From assembly GCA_946699065.1 (NCBI GenBank), contig CAMPDV010000008.1:682001-746000 (forward strand): 64,000 bases of DNA. The letters run 5' to 3'. Source of the stretch: Loxodes magnus (taxonomy: Eukaryota; Ciliophora; Karyorelictea; Loxodida; Loxodidae). The notes under the pieces were generated by a model. That model was not told the origin of the DNA, ran no database searches, and was given only the letters and a program-made list of their open reading frames with translations. The translations under genes were made by a program, and so were the position numbers. Positions 13,661-26,497 of the stretch are shown here, piece by piece. How positions within the stretch are numbered: position 1 is the first letter of the stretch; each line of letters opens with the position of its first letter.

Positions 13661-15627
13661 GACTGATTCAAATATTCCTTTATTGCATTAAATGAAGTAC
13701 TAGCAAGGCTAGTTTTATTAGCTTTAAACTAATGTCTATTCTAAGCAAAGACAAAGACACTTCAAAATTAAGCTCTCTGAGATTTGCATATATGGATAAT
13801 TAGATAGCTTCATTCGTATCGAATCATGTGAAGCTCTGTAAGATCTTATTTAGGAATTACAAGACTTAAAAATACGACTTAATAAAGATGTTAACATAAA
13901 TCAAAGCTACCTTACTCTTAATTTTCCTACTTAAAGGCACTTAAAAGTAATATAATTTAGAATTAAAAGCTTCTATTTAAAACTATTGAACAAATAATTG
14001 AAATTCTATAGTGCAATGAGGAATTACTACAGTGTAGAATGATTTGGATAATTGAAGCAGTGAAGAAAAAGAAATTGAAGAATATGAGCAATAAATAAAG
14101 TAAGATTGATGAATAAGATGTAAATAAATAGTTTTATTGCCTATTTGGAATTAAAGTAAAGACATATTAATTTATATTATTATTCATGTCTATTCTATTA
14201 GTTTTTGCTCAGCCTTTTTGAAACTGTTTTTCAGTTTTCTTTTAATACATTATTTTATATTTTGAAGCTTGATGCTTAATATTCTTCCAGTTAGATTGCT
14301 TCGAATATAGCAGTTATTACTAATGGCTATATTAAGGATGATGCTATTTTTGGTAGGATATATTTTTATTAGCTTTTATTAAGTTTAGTAACATTCTTTG
14401 GCTCTACTTGTTAGGATTACTTAAATAGAATAAGGAGGTTCCTTTTTAAAGGTAATAGAGCTGAATTAACAGTTTCAAAATGATATTATTCTTTTAAAAG
14501 TAAAAGTAGACTGATAAACTAAGTAGATAGGATTATTATCTAGAGCAATTTAAGAACAAGCATAAGGCAGGGTATTAAATAAGGTGTGAGTAAAGATATG
14601 CAAAGGCGCTTACTAGGCATATTTAAAGAGATAATTAAAAGATAGTAATTTAAAAGCTTAATTAGGCAGAGCTAAGATTAATATTAGATAAAGAATTAAA
14701 TAAGACATTAAGTTAATACATTAAAGAAAAAATTAATTAATATTGATGTTACTGGCTTTTAAAATAAAATGGATAGTAAATAGTTATTAAAAAGAGTTAC
14801 AGGAATAAATTTTCCAAATGCTTGATTAATCAAAAATTAAATTAAATTGTAGAGCTAATTAACTAATTTGAACTTTCTTGAAATTTAAGTTTACATTTCA
14901 AAGATATTTTTAAATAAGAAAAAGAGAGATTATATATTGGTATTGCTTATGAATATTAATATGGATTAATAATGGAAAGAAGGTTATAAGATAATTTAAA
15001 TCATTTCTAAAAATTCCAATTCGCTTGACTAAAATTTGTAAAATATATAAGTTGTTGAAAGTTGAATAATAAATTGCCTATTATTTAAATTTAAAATCAA
15101 ATATTAAAATAATAGACTAATTAAATTATTGGCAAAATCAGATAGATAATAGGCACTTTAAGTTTGAAAAACAAAAAAATATTGATCATAGTAAGGAAAT
15201 CTAAAATAAACTGACATATCTTTTAATCTAATTTGAAGAAAATAAGCTTCCTTCTTTATAAATATAAAATTGAATAGCTTAATGTATAATTTACTAAAAA
15301 TATAATAAAGAATTAACACTAAATATAAAAGCCAACTATAGTTGAAATAATAACTTAGAAGATCATAGTTATAGTAAAGGAGAAACAGAAACTATTATTA
15401 AATAAATAGTTAAATAGTATTTAAAAAATATAGTAGAGAGCAAAGTAACTAGCAATATCATTTTAAGAATATATTAAATATATTTTAAGTCTATTAGCCC
15501 TTAGATCATTTAAAAAATTTAAAAGCTAACAATAAATTTAAGCTTTCAGAGTAAAAATTAGTAAAATTGAGGTGAAAAAAATCTAAAACTAGAATAACAA
15601 TCATGATATACCATAAAATTATTCATT
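13661..15627. other. intergenic with unassigned open frames
   Basis: No confident gene. A plus-strand frame at about 14098-14825 has a single internal TGA and two hydrophobic blocks (YQFLLSLFETVFQFSF; YFYQLLLSLVTFFG). An overlapping frame near 13960-14210 is charged and helical (KLLFKTIEQIIEILQCNEE). Neither has a convincing start or a family match. A decayed gene or chance openness in AT-rich DNA would both fit. Confidence 0.3.
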
Positions 15628-16801
15628 TCATACAAATTCATTCTCGTCTTGTTGCTTAAAAAATTTATTATTCCTTTTGTTTTTATTTGAAGGACTATTT
15701 ATTCCAACTTTACTTCTAAATACCTCTAAAGTTATAAAGATTTACCTGATTCTGTACAAAAACTTTTATTCATGCTTGATAACTTTGAGTCCTAAGTTTC
15801 TATTAAAATTTCAGAAATGTCTAAATTGTCTTAGTGTGTTATGTGTTTTTCCATCGGGCTGTAGAATATTTCCATTGAATCGTTAAGCATTTCTAAATAG
15901 GAAAGTACCTTGACTGAAGCCTAAAGGCTAAATACCTTCGTCATTTTGATTTTTTTTCTTTAATAGGGCATCATTTTCTTTAGGAGTGCTAATTTCCCTT
16001 TCTGATTTACAGTTAATAGTTTAAAGAATACTTCTCACATCATCAATCTATATAATTAATTACTTTGCTCAATTAAATTAAAATTGGCATCAACTCCTTT
16101 AGTTCAGTATCTAGACTATCATCATATCATGATTTTATAGGAATGGCGTTTTAAGGCTAGAATCGATATGAATTAGGAGAGTTCTATCTATAAAAACTTA
16201 CGTCTACTATTATTACGTCTTTCAGGTTTCTACCCAATCTACTCAAGTCTTTTACAAAGCTTCCTTGAAATATCACACAATGCTCTCTAAAAAGCCTATA
16301 CTAAATAACTTTTTTTTCATCTAGCAAGTCAAGCAAAGGATTAGCATAATTGCTTAAGCTGGCAGTAAATATAACAATTTCATAATATTTAGCCATTTAA
16401 TTTATGAATTCATGAGCCCAAGGCCTTATCAGCACATACACACTAATAATGTTTTAGTCTATTTATACTGGAATTAATAGATCAGGTGTCTTTATAGGAC
16501 GAAAACTGGAATGAACTAACGTTTCATCCAGATCAAGTACAAGAGTTTTTAATCCTTTCTTACTAATATCAGGCAATTTTCAAGAAACTTCAGAGTTCTC
16601 TTAACTAGACTTATCTTTAGGTCGAAAGCACTGACATAATGACTAAATAACCTAAGAAATTTTAGAAGGCTTGGCCTGAATATTTTTGGTAGAGCCATTC
16701 TAGTTATTATTTTATTAAGTATCTTATTCTCTAGGGACTTGGGTAATAATTTTATGAATAGATGGCAATTCATTGATTTCCTCATTCATTTTGGATATCA
16801 T
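15628..16801 (-). CDS. SCP/FCP1-type CTD-like phosphatase, 367 aa
   Basis: ATG 16801 to TGA 15628-15630 with four tiny introns: 16184-16201 (18 nt), 16048-16063 (16), 15893-15908 (16) and 15726-15745 (20). After removal the frame is intact (1104 nt). The catalytic motif is [11 protein letters not shown] with Asp90 and Asp92, followed by [19 protein letters not shown], then [15 protein letters not shown], where intron 1 splits the motif. This is the standard FCP1/SCP (NIF) fold, which dephosphorylates Ser in proteins such as the RNA polymerase II tail. The N-terminal 85 residues are Gln/Asn/Ser-rich. The C-terminal 110 residues after the domain have no known motif. Intron 3 has a GTAC rather than GTAA donor. 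The gene is divergent from the next one, with about 675 bp between. Confidence 0.9.
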
Positions 16802-17476
16802 TTTATTTAATAAATATTTCTAAGAATTTAACTTTATTCTTATATCCTTCTAGTCAGCCTTTTAATATGCTTCTATTTAATTATTCAAACTGTTACCAAT
16901 TTATACCCCGCTTCTTTAAACTGCCTTTTAAAATAGAGATTCATTATAGTTCTATAAACTACTTCAAACTTCGATATAAGAGCGTTTGAATATAAGATTG
17001 TGATGTAAATGAGATAAGCTAGATCAGGTAGCATAAGAGTAAATAAGAAAGTTGCAAAAAAGCAAGTTGTAGTAATAATTATTAACTAGGCTTTCTTTAA
17101 GAAAGTAACTGGCAGTATCTAGTAAAATAGATTAAAGGAATATCAGATAATTCATAATTTTTTATTTAAAAGCTAAAAATTACCTGACCGTTCAAAAGTG
17201 TGTCTATTGTTGATATTCAATTTGTAGAGAAATCTACTTCTTAGTTAAAATTTTTAGTGTAGACATGCTGAAACCTTGATATAAATATAATATTCTTAAT
17301 TAAATTTAGTGTGATTTAAAATGAATAGCAATCATATATACTAAGAGGTAATTGTCTTTAGTTAAGCATAAAAAGTAAGTAGATTCAATAATTGCCTAAT
17401 ATCATTTTAAATAGGAATTGAAATAAGTTCAAGCATCATATTATCTGTATTTTTTATATTGAAAGGACATTATAAA
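16802..17476. promoter_or_regulatory. shared upstream region of two divergent genes
   Basis: The phosphatase gene starts at its left end and the hybrid histidine kinase at its right end, so this AT-rich stretch should hold both promoters. I see no TATA-like or repeated element specific enough to name. Confidence 0.35.
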
Positions 17477-20038
17477 ATGGCTTAAAATGAGAATATGGAC
17501 TTATAAGGAAGGTTTGAAAAAATGCTGTTTGGAAACCACTATAATTGCTTGAAGTGAGTAACCTAAGGCATTCACGACGATAAAATACTTATTAAGCTAG
17601 ATAAGTAAAGAAGGGCCGTGCTCTGCATTGGCGTTTTTTAGGCTTTTGGCATCTTAAAATTAATTTTAGCTTGTTTCTTAATAAAATGAGCTCCAGAATA
17701 GCACAAAGATAACTTTCTACCTTTCTTGATAATGTCAGCTTTATATTTATTTTTTATGCCTGTAGTTTAAATGAGAATATTCAATAATACCTTGATTGTT
17801 GTACTTACATAAATAGCTATTTGAATCTATGCCACTCTCTGATTCACAAGACAGTATCCAGAATTTTTACACGCAATGACTCTTTACTTATGTCTTGCAC
17901 CTTTACTAGTAAACATTTTAACAGGAAGAAGAAGAATATCGATTATAGTGTTATTTATCTGCTCATTAACAATGGCATATAACTTTTAAGTACTATAGGA
18001 TAGAATCTAACTATAAGAGCTTAATTAGTCTAATGAGATCGAAACTGTCAATATGCATTGATCTTGCTACTTTGAGTTTTTTAGACAGATCTCCTATAGA
18101 TACTAAGTACTCATTTTTATTCTTTCAGGAATTTCCTTTTATTATGAAAAAATGAACCAGAAATATCTTCTGCTGCTACAGGAGATTCTCATTGAAATGG
18201 ACGAAGCTAAGAAAGCTAAAAACAATTTTATAGCTGCTCTTTCACATGAACTACGCAATCCTCTCAATACTGTTCTTGGAAGCTTATAGTTAATTGAATC
18301 CTCCGTCAAGGAATTAGATCAAGGAAAAGTCCAGCTAATTTAAAACGCAAAAGATTCAGGAGAAATACTTCTTGGCATGATTTCTAATATCTTAGATGCT
18401 GCAAAGATAGAGTCAAAGAAGTTTGACCTTGATCCTGAAATAGTAGAGATACGAGTGCTATTCAGGAAAATAGTATAGATTAATAAAGGAAATGCAATCA
18501 ATAAAAACATCGATTTAGAGGTAACAGCAAGTCCTAAAATACCTAAGTTTCTATGAGTAGACTCAAGACGCTTAATCCAAGTTTTAATGAACTTGGTTGG
18601 TAACGCGATTAAGTTTACCTCTGTAGGGTATGTTAAAATAAATGCCTTCTGAGAACCCGATGAGAGTAGTGTCCCTCTCTAAATGAAAAGCAAAATATAG
18701 GTTAGAAAGGTAACTACCAAAAAGCAACACTTAGTAAATTGATCAGCTCAAAAAGAAAGACAAAATGATTATGCTAAGAGCTCATTGAAGAAGAACGCAA
18801 CCTCTAATTTTCTCTCAAAGATAAAAGATAAGAATACTTTGAATCATTATAATGAACCTTCATCAGCTATGGCTTAAAACTTGAAGGTCAAATAAAGTGC
18901 AAAATTTAAAAAATAATTCCAAAGTTTCGAAGTTTTGGAATAAAGGAAGCATTAGCAACTTATTTATGAATATGGATATGAAACTAAAGGAACTTTGATT
19001 TTGAAAATTTCTGATACTGGTTGTGGTATTTCTAAAGAAAACTAAACTAAACTGTTTGAGCCATTTTAATAAGCTAACAAAAGCATAAGCAAAAAATATG
19101 GCGGTACTGGCTTGGGACTTTGAATTTCCTAAATGATAGTAAGGGAAATGAATGGAACGATTAAAATAGAAAGTGAACTTAACGAAGGAACAACCTTTAT
19201 TGTAAAGGTTAAGTTAGATGTACCTATGGATACTGAATTTCAGTAAATAAAGGAAGTTTCTAGATACGAAGGTTGGAAAATTCTGCTCGTGCATCATAAC
19301 AAATGTGCATAAACAAAAATCTAATAATTGTTCAATAAATTCAAATGTTCTGTTGTAGTTTCAGAGTCAGCTGAAAAAGCTATCGAAATACTGTAGAATA
19401 ATCGTTAAGATATAAAAATAATAATGGTTTACAAGAATCTAATTGATCAGGATGGAATAGAATTCATCTAATTTTTAACTGATAACTACTTCTTATAAAT
19501 GGATATCTATTTACTAGCCGATGATAGTGAAGACGCGAAAAGACTGAAATCACTATGTCCCTAAATTACTGACTGTATATCTATAAAGTTATAGAAGTAG
19601 CAGATTAAGAAAATATTAAAGTTGTGTAGATAAAACATGGATAACAAAATTAATCAAAATTTGAAGATACTTTTAGTTGATGATGATGAAATTTGTATGA
19701 ATACAGTAAAAGAAATGATCTTGTAACTTTAGAACGCTAAATGCTAAACAATATAAAATGGAAGAGACGCTATTTCTTTTGTAAAGGAATATTATAATGA
19801 TATCGATCTTATCTTCATGGATAACGAGCTAATTGATATCACAGGAGTAGAAGTAATACAAGAGATTAGATAGCTGGAAAAAGAAAATGGAAAAGAGTAT
19901 CAAATACCTATAGTAATGCTTTCTGGACATACTGAGAACTACTATAGATAAAAGGCGATTTAGTCAGGAGCTAACGAATATTTGATTAAGCCAATTGATT
20001 CAAACTCTCTGAAAAAAATACTAGTTCAGTTTACATGA
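17477..20038 (+). CDS. membrane hybrid histidine kinase with degenerate and intact receiver domains, 853 aa
   Basis: Unspliced from ATG 17477 to TGA 20036-20038. The N-terminal third holds about six hydrophobic segments (for example LIMSALYLFFMPVV). Then comes the kinase: H-box ALSHELRNPLN with His257, N-box containing Asn376 in LMNLVGNAIKFT, G1 DTGCGIS at about 513 and G2 GGTGLGLWIS at about 542. Between N and G1 sits a Ser/Lys-rich insert of more than 100 residues. A first receiver-like domain follows (ILLVHHNK), but its acidic pair is His606-His607 and the acceptor position is Tyr652, so it cannot be phosphorylated normally. The C-terminal receiver is intact: LLVDDDE (Asp735 region), acceptor Asp782 in FMDNELI, and Lys838 in YLIKPID. 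Expected role: His-to-Asp phosphorelay from a membrane sensor; the signal is unknown. TGA is Trp at conserved positions (18554, 19121). Confidence 0.93.
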
Positions 20039-20698
20039 GCTATAAGATATATTTTTCCTTTACTATTAAAACTTATAACTAATATAAATTCTTTATCAAA
20101 TCTCATATTTCCTAGTCCTATTAAAGTACGTAATATATATCTTAAAGTGCTATTATCCTATGCAAGTTTTAGTTATATTTAGTATCTCAATTATATATTA
20201 TGATGATAAATCCTTAAATATTATAATGCTTTATATGGAAGCATCTTTTTATAGACAAAAGGTATAGTTAATATCAACTATTCTAGTTGGGAAAAAATGA
20301 CAAGTTGATAGGCTTTAATCTGTTTAGTTTAAAAGAAGAACAATAAAGTTTGCTATAGTCTCTAAAGCAGAGAAGATAATTATAATTAAGATTAATCATT
20401 TCCTTGTAGTTTGATTCTGTCTATGCAATTTATATTATCATTACTTTTTCCACTTGAATTCACTAAATAATACAATATTTTAGGTTGATAAGCCCATCTC
20501 CCAATATTCAATAAATCCAAAGTAGTAAGCTAAGAAGTTTATTTATTCAATCAGTTCATATTAATTTTATATTAAGCATAATAGTATATCCCATAGAATG
20601 TAAGCGAGCATTATAATAAAGAGAGCTAGCAAACTGAAGTTTAAGTAAATAATTTGGAATTTCCTATATTTTATAACTAAAGTGGCTTTATTAATATC
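20039..20698. other. intergenic or upstream exon region
   Basis: The frame of the next gene stays readable back to about 20425 (MQFILSLLFPLEFT...), with one TGA at about 20489, so a longer first exon is possible. No motif supports it. Otherwise AT-rich DNA. Confidence 0.3.
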
Positions 20699-23430
20699 AT
20701 GCGTAAGCAAATGTTATGAGAGTAAAGAGAAGATAGTTAAATAAGTATTTATGCTACTCCTGAAAATTATAAAAAATGGCAAAATGTTAGAGTTAATTAT
20801 CCTTAAAACTAAATGATAGCATAAAATGTAGATAAGGAGCTGTTTATGAAATATATTTAGTTCATAATCCTTTAAAGAATACAATTGATTCTACGAAGCA
20901 AGTGTGTAGTACAAGCTATATTTTATACCTTTATTAATATTTAAACAAATACAAAGAATAAATTTACTAAGTTAGTCATAAGCATAATGAAGACTAGGGA
21001 TTAAACTATATAAAGCTGATTCATTATTAAAGAACGAAGTGCATCTTCTTACTTGTCTGTTTTTCTTGCTGATTATACTATTATTGGAATGAACGAGTAA
21101 AGCAGATTCATTTAAACATTAATACTATTGTTTAAACAAGAATTCTGGTTTAAACTAATTACACGTTATTTTAAGGTAATATTATTGGTATAATGTAAAA
21201 TACAGATATTAATTTCGCCTAGATTTTACAACTCTAAAAAGGAGTTCCTAGCTAAAGGAGAGAGGAACCTGAAGATATCAAGTAAGATAAAATTGAGAAG
21301 CTTCCAAAAAGTCTCTTTGTAGAGATGTTGAAAGCTTAAAAAGACTATATATCATAGATCGCTAAAGTTAAAAAGGCTGGAATTTCGTTAAATGCTTGCA
21401 TTGATAATATTCATCCAGATGGAAAGTTTAATCATATTTTTAAAAGCAATTCATTAGAAGAAAACACTCTTATTTCTATTTATAATGAGTGCAGATTACA
21501 GAAGAAAATACCCAGGATTAAATTAAGAGTTCCTGAAACTTTATTTAAATCAATGGATAAGTGAGTAATGATCATGAATGACCAAAAATAGTACATTAAA
21601 ATACAGAGAATTCAGAATGAAGATCTAGTATTAAATCATTTTATTGAGGAAGTTAAAAGAATGCGTAAATAATATCTAGAAAGCAGAAGAAAAACACACC
21701 CTTAACTTTTTAGTTACCCTTTATTTATAATGAAGAACTATATTAAAGAAGAGAATATGGATTTAGACTTGTAAGAAACTTTGATAGAAACTGAGTAGGA
21801 ATGTAGAGATGCTGCTCATTTTATGTCCCCAATAGAAGAAAAAAGTTTTCAAATTCTGCAAAGGTTTATTCCACCTAGATCAGGCAAAGTAGGAATAAAA
21901 AGGATTTTATTTAAAAAGAGCAAAGTAACTCAGTACAATATCAGTTCTAAAGCGTTAGTTTAAAAGATGGAATACTAAGGAAGAACTATTCCGCTTAACA
22001 ATTTCGATTTAACATCAAAATTATGTTCCCCAAAGCCTTTAAGCAGGAATAAACTTTAGAATACATTGGAAAGCTATATAGACAAGCTAGTGTGCTTTAA
22101 AGTATCAAGTGAGAAAACTTTAGAATCATTAGAATAGAAAAGCTTATACGAAATCAACTAATCATTATCAAAGCTTGAAACTAGTCTTAATCAGATTCAA
22201 AATAACAAACATCAAAAGAATCAACTGACTAAAAATCTGTCTTTTTAGGCAAGCGAATCTTAAAGCCCAAGATCATCTTAATCAATGTAGTCAAACTTAA
22301 GTGAAAGCTCATAAAAACAGGCTCATATATCTCCTTATCTAATCAAAGAGTAGTATCTAAAAAATGGAGAATATGACGTGATTTAGTAGAACAATATCTA
22401 TTCTTAAGAACTAGCAGAGTAAATAAAGATGATAATCTAAATTTTAAATAAGAGAGCTTCCTCTATCAACAAGCTAAATTTCTACAGCGAAGTTACTATA
22501 GATTTCTTATAAGACTTCTACGAAGATTGGTACTTTATTAGTGCAAGGTCTGCTAAAATGAATGTTTAGAAATATGAAGAGCCTTAAGATGAGAAGTTAT
22601 AAATTTTAAGAAGCCCTACAAAAAACTTGGATAACACACTTTAGAAGTAATTAGTTAATGCTGCATTGAGACCTGATATTATAGTTGGATTAGTAGAGAG
22701 GAAAAGGAAATAGACCAAGACATTATTTAAGCAAAAGACTAAAAGAGTGATATTGTAGTAGAAAGTAATATAAAATGCTTAGAAACCTTAAATGTTAAAA
22801 TTAGAAGTCAAAGAACCTAATAAAGTAAAGTTCTTAATAAAAACAGCTGCAGTATCATCAATGAAGGAAAACTTATAGAAGTTAATTAAAAGGAACAGAT
22901 GCTATAATAAGAAAAAAGTATTTTTCAACTCTCCTGCATATGATAAATTTGAAAACATTATGGTTTACAAAAGGATTAATAAAATTGATTCATAGGGTAG
23001 ATCAAATTTTAAGATAATAGATAGCAGCTAAGTTAACTCTAAGAAAGAGATATCAACTTAAAAACCAGAGTGAAACCCTTTAGAAATGAAAACTTCAATT
23101 GAACGGCTTAACTAGCTTAGTAAAATTTATAGATTCTACGATGACTATAAACTTCATAATAAAATATGAAATGAAATTGAAGATGCAAACATAAAGCTCA
23201 ATTAAATTTAGTAAAAGTTAGTTGTAATCAGAGAAGAAGACAAAAAAAGGCAGATAGAAGAAGAAGAAAAGTTACTTCCATTCTAGTGACTCAAATACAG
23301 AAAATAATACAAGCACAATCAAGTAAACGAATTTTCACTTACCTATTCCTAACTAATGGAGTAGAAAGAGAAAGAATTAGCAATAAATCCTAGTCTAAAT
23401 TACTCATGGACTACGCTTAATAACATTTGA
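20699..23430 (+). CDS. unidentified large basic protein, about 894 aa
   Basis: I do not recognise this protein. The 5' part (from MRKQMLWEQREDSQ) is in one frame to about 21175. The remainder is in another, and a 47-nt GT...AG intron (21176-21222) reconciles them and makes the length divisible by three. That intron is longer than the others here, so its limits are tentative. The protein is rich in Lys, Gln, Ser and Glu, with a Leu-rich N-terminal region, Ser-rich patches (about 500-560) and helical segments near the C terminus (EEDKKRQIEEEEKLL). No transmembrane, zinc or catalytic motif is evident. The stop is taken as TGA 23428-23430. Reading it as Trp would add 59 mostly hydrophobic residues, which looks like 3' flank. 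It could be a cytoskeletal component. Confidence 0.65.
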
Positions 23431-24101
23431 TTAGTTAATGAAAATTTTGCTTATTTTTGCTGGCTTTTCACGTTTAAGTTCAATATAAATACTTCCTACT
23501 CTCAGTCATTTTTAGCGTTTCTTCAAATATTTATCCCTTTAATACTTCTTCTTGTATTAAAAGACTTTCGCTATCTTCTTACTCATACTAAGATATTAAG
23601 CTTTAATTGATTAAATGGTATTGATTATACTAATATTTCTCAACCTATATAAGGTAGAATATTAGATATAAAATATAAAGACGGATTGGTGATTTAAATA
23701 AGATTAAAATATAAATATTACTACTCTATTTTACGTATCATTTCTTATTTCATCTAAGATAAAAGATAGAGGATAATTATAACCCAATACAATAACCATT
23801 AGCATAGTAAACTATAATATTTAGGTATATTAGTTATTTATAATAATTAGTTGAAACAGTCTGTTGTCTTATCTGATCCCTACCTTTGAACTTGTATCTT
23901 AAATCCCTTTATTACTTTGATATAAGACAGTTAAAAGAAGATTATTATCCTAAAAGTCACTAATTAACAAATTTATTGATTAAGATGAGTAAGAATAAAA
24001 CGTTAAAGCTCTTTTGAAGTTGGATTAAACGATCTAATAGACTGAGTATGTTAAACAGGAATTAGCTTTAAAGCTATGAATAATATATTTAAACATTAAA
24101 A
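23431..24101. other. intergenic, AT-rich
   Basis: No gene seen. It separates two genes on the same strand, so it should hold the end of one transcript and the promoter of the next. Confidence 0.4.
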
Positions 24102-25190
24102 ATGGAAGAAGAAGAATTATAACCATAAAGCAATAAAAAAGAGCCTGTTTTTCATATCAATGAAAATCTATAAAAGCAACGCTTTGGATTATTCAGTTAT
24201 ACTCCTTCAAGATTTCGTTAAGAGGAACAGGAACAGCCTAAGCTTTATAAAGTAGTAGGAGGAAAGAAAAAAGTAATAACAGGTCCTAAAAACTTCCTCG
24301 CAGGTTCAAACAAGAAATCATGATAAGGACTTTTTTCTTAAACCTATTTTAATAGTTCAATGATAGATTATAATATCGCTAGATTCTCATAAGTAGATAA
24401 AAGAGAACAAAACCTAGTAAAATAGAAAATTATGAACCAAACTTATGACAACTTAAGTAAAAGTAATGCTCTTTTTGAAGATTTATCTCAAACTTTACCT
24501 GATGATCTTAAACTTAAAAGAAAAAAGCCTTTCAAACCTTGCGGTAAGTTTAAGGACAAACTTTACGAATGGCAAACTGAATCAAGCACGCTGAACTAAA
24601 GTGTTGAGAACTATACTTCAGAATCTAGAAATTCTAAGAAGAAAATAATCAAGATAAAACCAAATTTTTACACTCAGCCTGCAAAAAAAGGAAATTGTAT
24701 GAGTCCTGATTTGACTTTTGGAAAGTATCCTGAATATATACCTTCTCAATATAAGTCGATTACTGAAGCATAACTCTATAGAGTCCAATAGAAGTAAAAA
24801 TATCGAAGAAAACCCTTTAAACCATGTATCAAAAGTCCAGACAATCTCAATAAATTTTGGGAACACTTGATTCCTAACAAAACTTTCACATCCTTGTAGC
24901 AAATAAAAAGAACAAAAAGTGAATTTTTGAGACCCTTTTACCCTCCAAAAAGACCAAAAAGTAGATTTAGCAGATATCCTGAATGAATATCATCTCAAGG
25001 TAGTAAGAATGCTGAGTTAAAGGAATCTCCCAAAAAGATAAAGAAAATTTTTAAGAAAAAAAAAGCCTGAAAATGTTCTGGTAAGGGAACATATGAAATG
25101 CCTTTTAAGGTAATTGCAAATGATATAAGAAATCTTAGAAAAGAAAATTTAGTTCTAAAGAATTTCAGCAATATTAATTTCCATGATTGA
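24102..25190 (+). CDS. CFAP96/UPF0602-like ciliary protein, 362 aa
   Basis: Unspliced from ATG 24102 to TGA 25188-25190. An early FGLFSYTP block, ITGPKNFLAGSNKKSWQGLF, repeated KPFKPCGK and KPFKPCIKSP units, and NFYTQPAKKGN followed by LTFGKYPEYIPSQY match the pattern of the UPF0602 family (C4orf47/CFAP96). The family's hallmarks include F..RGLF, KPF.P.G and YTNP.KKGTG. In animals this protein is linked to centrosomes and cilia, and a basal-body or axonemal place is likely here. Tyr/Pro-rich, soluble, no membrane segment. Internal TGA is Trp in KKSWQG, YPEWISS and KKAWKCSG. Assignment rests on motif order, not on a search. Confidence 0.72.
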
Positions 25191-26497
25191 TTATACTGGA
25201 TTAACTATACGAATTTAATTCAATTTTGTCAATTTCCATTTAGTATTAATAGTTTGTTAGTTGCTTACCCTTTCCGAAACACTTTTTCTTGAATTTAGCA
25301 TCACTGATTATTAAGTGAAGCTGAGATGAAATTTCATTTATCTATAGTTCTATCAAATAAAAAATGAATAGTTAATTAAAATTTTTCTTCTAGAATATTA
25401 ATTTAATGCTTATTTAATCAATTATGTATAAATAATTAGCCACATTTTCATTCAAAGTATTACGAACCAATATCTTATTTTTTTACTTTAGTGGATAAGC
25501 TAATTTCATTCATCAGAAGATCTTAATTAATAAAAGAAGATGACCAAGAAAGTACTTAATAATTATATTCCTCTCTGGAATTATTTCTATAAAATATTCT
25601 TGCTTTTAGGTTGAAAATCTAAAAATATTTCATCCAAGAATACAACAGAACTTATTGCTCATTTTTTACGTTAAAGTTGTTTATTATAAATGCATTCGTA
25701 CAAGTGCTAAATTTGCTCATATATAATTAATAAATATTAATTTACTTCTAATTTTATTAAATCATTTAGTACAAATTTTTTTTTGCTTTTTCATTTGTTT
25801 CTAAATAACCACCGTATAGCTGGATAATTAACTTAAATATTTTGATTTAGTTTAGAAATATTTTTAAATCTATATCTAAAATACAGCTACTTTTTTATCT
25901 GCCTTCAGTTTTAGATGATTTTATATTTTTCAGATTTAGAAAAATTATAGCTAATAAGTGCCATTATATGCTAAGTTCCTTACTAGCATCTTATTTATCT
26001 AGCACCCTTCCAATAACACTATCCAAATGGATTCTCTTCAAGTTAAATATCTTTATTTATTAATATTCTCAGCTAGCAATATTTAATTAAACAGTAAGAT
26101 GCTGATATTGATGAAAGCAGCTAATAGATATAAATTAGAAGCATAAATTAGTAGAAAACTTAGCTTAAAAGTAAAAAAGGATTGGACTATCATTAGGTAT
26201 AAAATTCCTTAAGCTATATAGCTTTATATTTAAGCTAATGAAAGTATTTATATTATTCTGCTATAAAATTGATTAAAATATTAATTATATGTTCTGAAGG
26301 CTAGAAAGATAGAAGGAAATTAAATTTGCCTATGCTATAAATTGTAAATTCCTAACAAAGGTAGATTGCTAAGACTATTCCTTTATTAAATAGGTATTTA
26401 AGCACTCTATCTAAGGTTAATTTTAGTATCAACTAAATTTTAATCAATAATTGATTAATAAATCATATTTATTATTCTATTTTTGAATGATTATTCA
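25191..26497. other. intergenic, AT-rich
   Basis: About 1.3 kb with no supported gene on either strand. TGA is frequent in all three plus frames. Nothing repetitive stands out. Confidence 0.4.

Noticed and set aside
23431..23610. C-terminal extension of the 894-aa protein past TGA 23428
   Set aside because: The added 59 residues are Phe/Leu/Ile-rich and AT-driven, unlike the charged protein before it.
24618..24902. Minus-strand frame of 94 codons
   Set aside because: Antisense to the CFAP96-like gene, whose motifs are on the plus strand.
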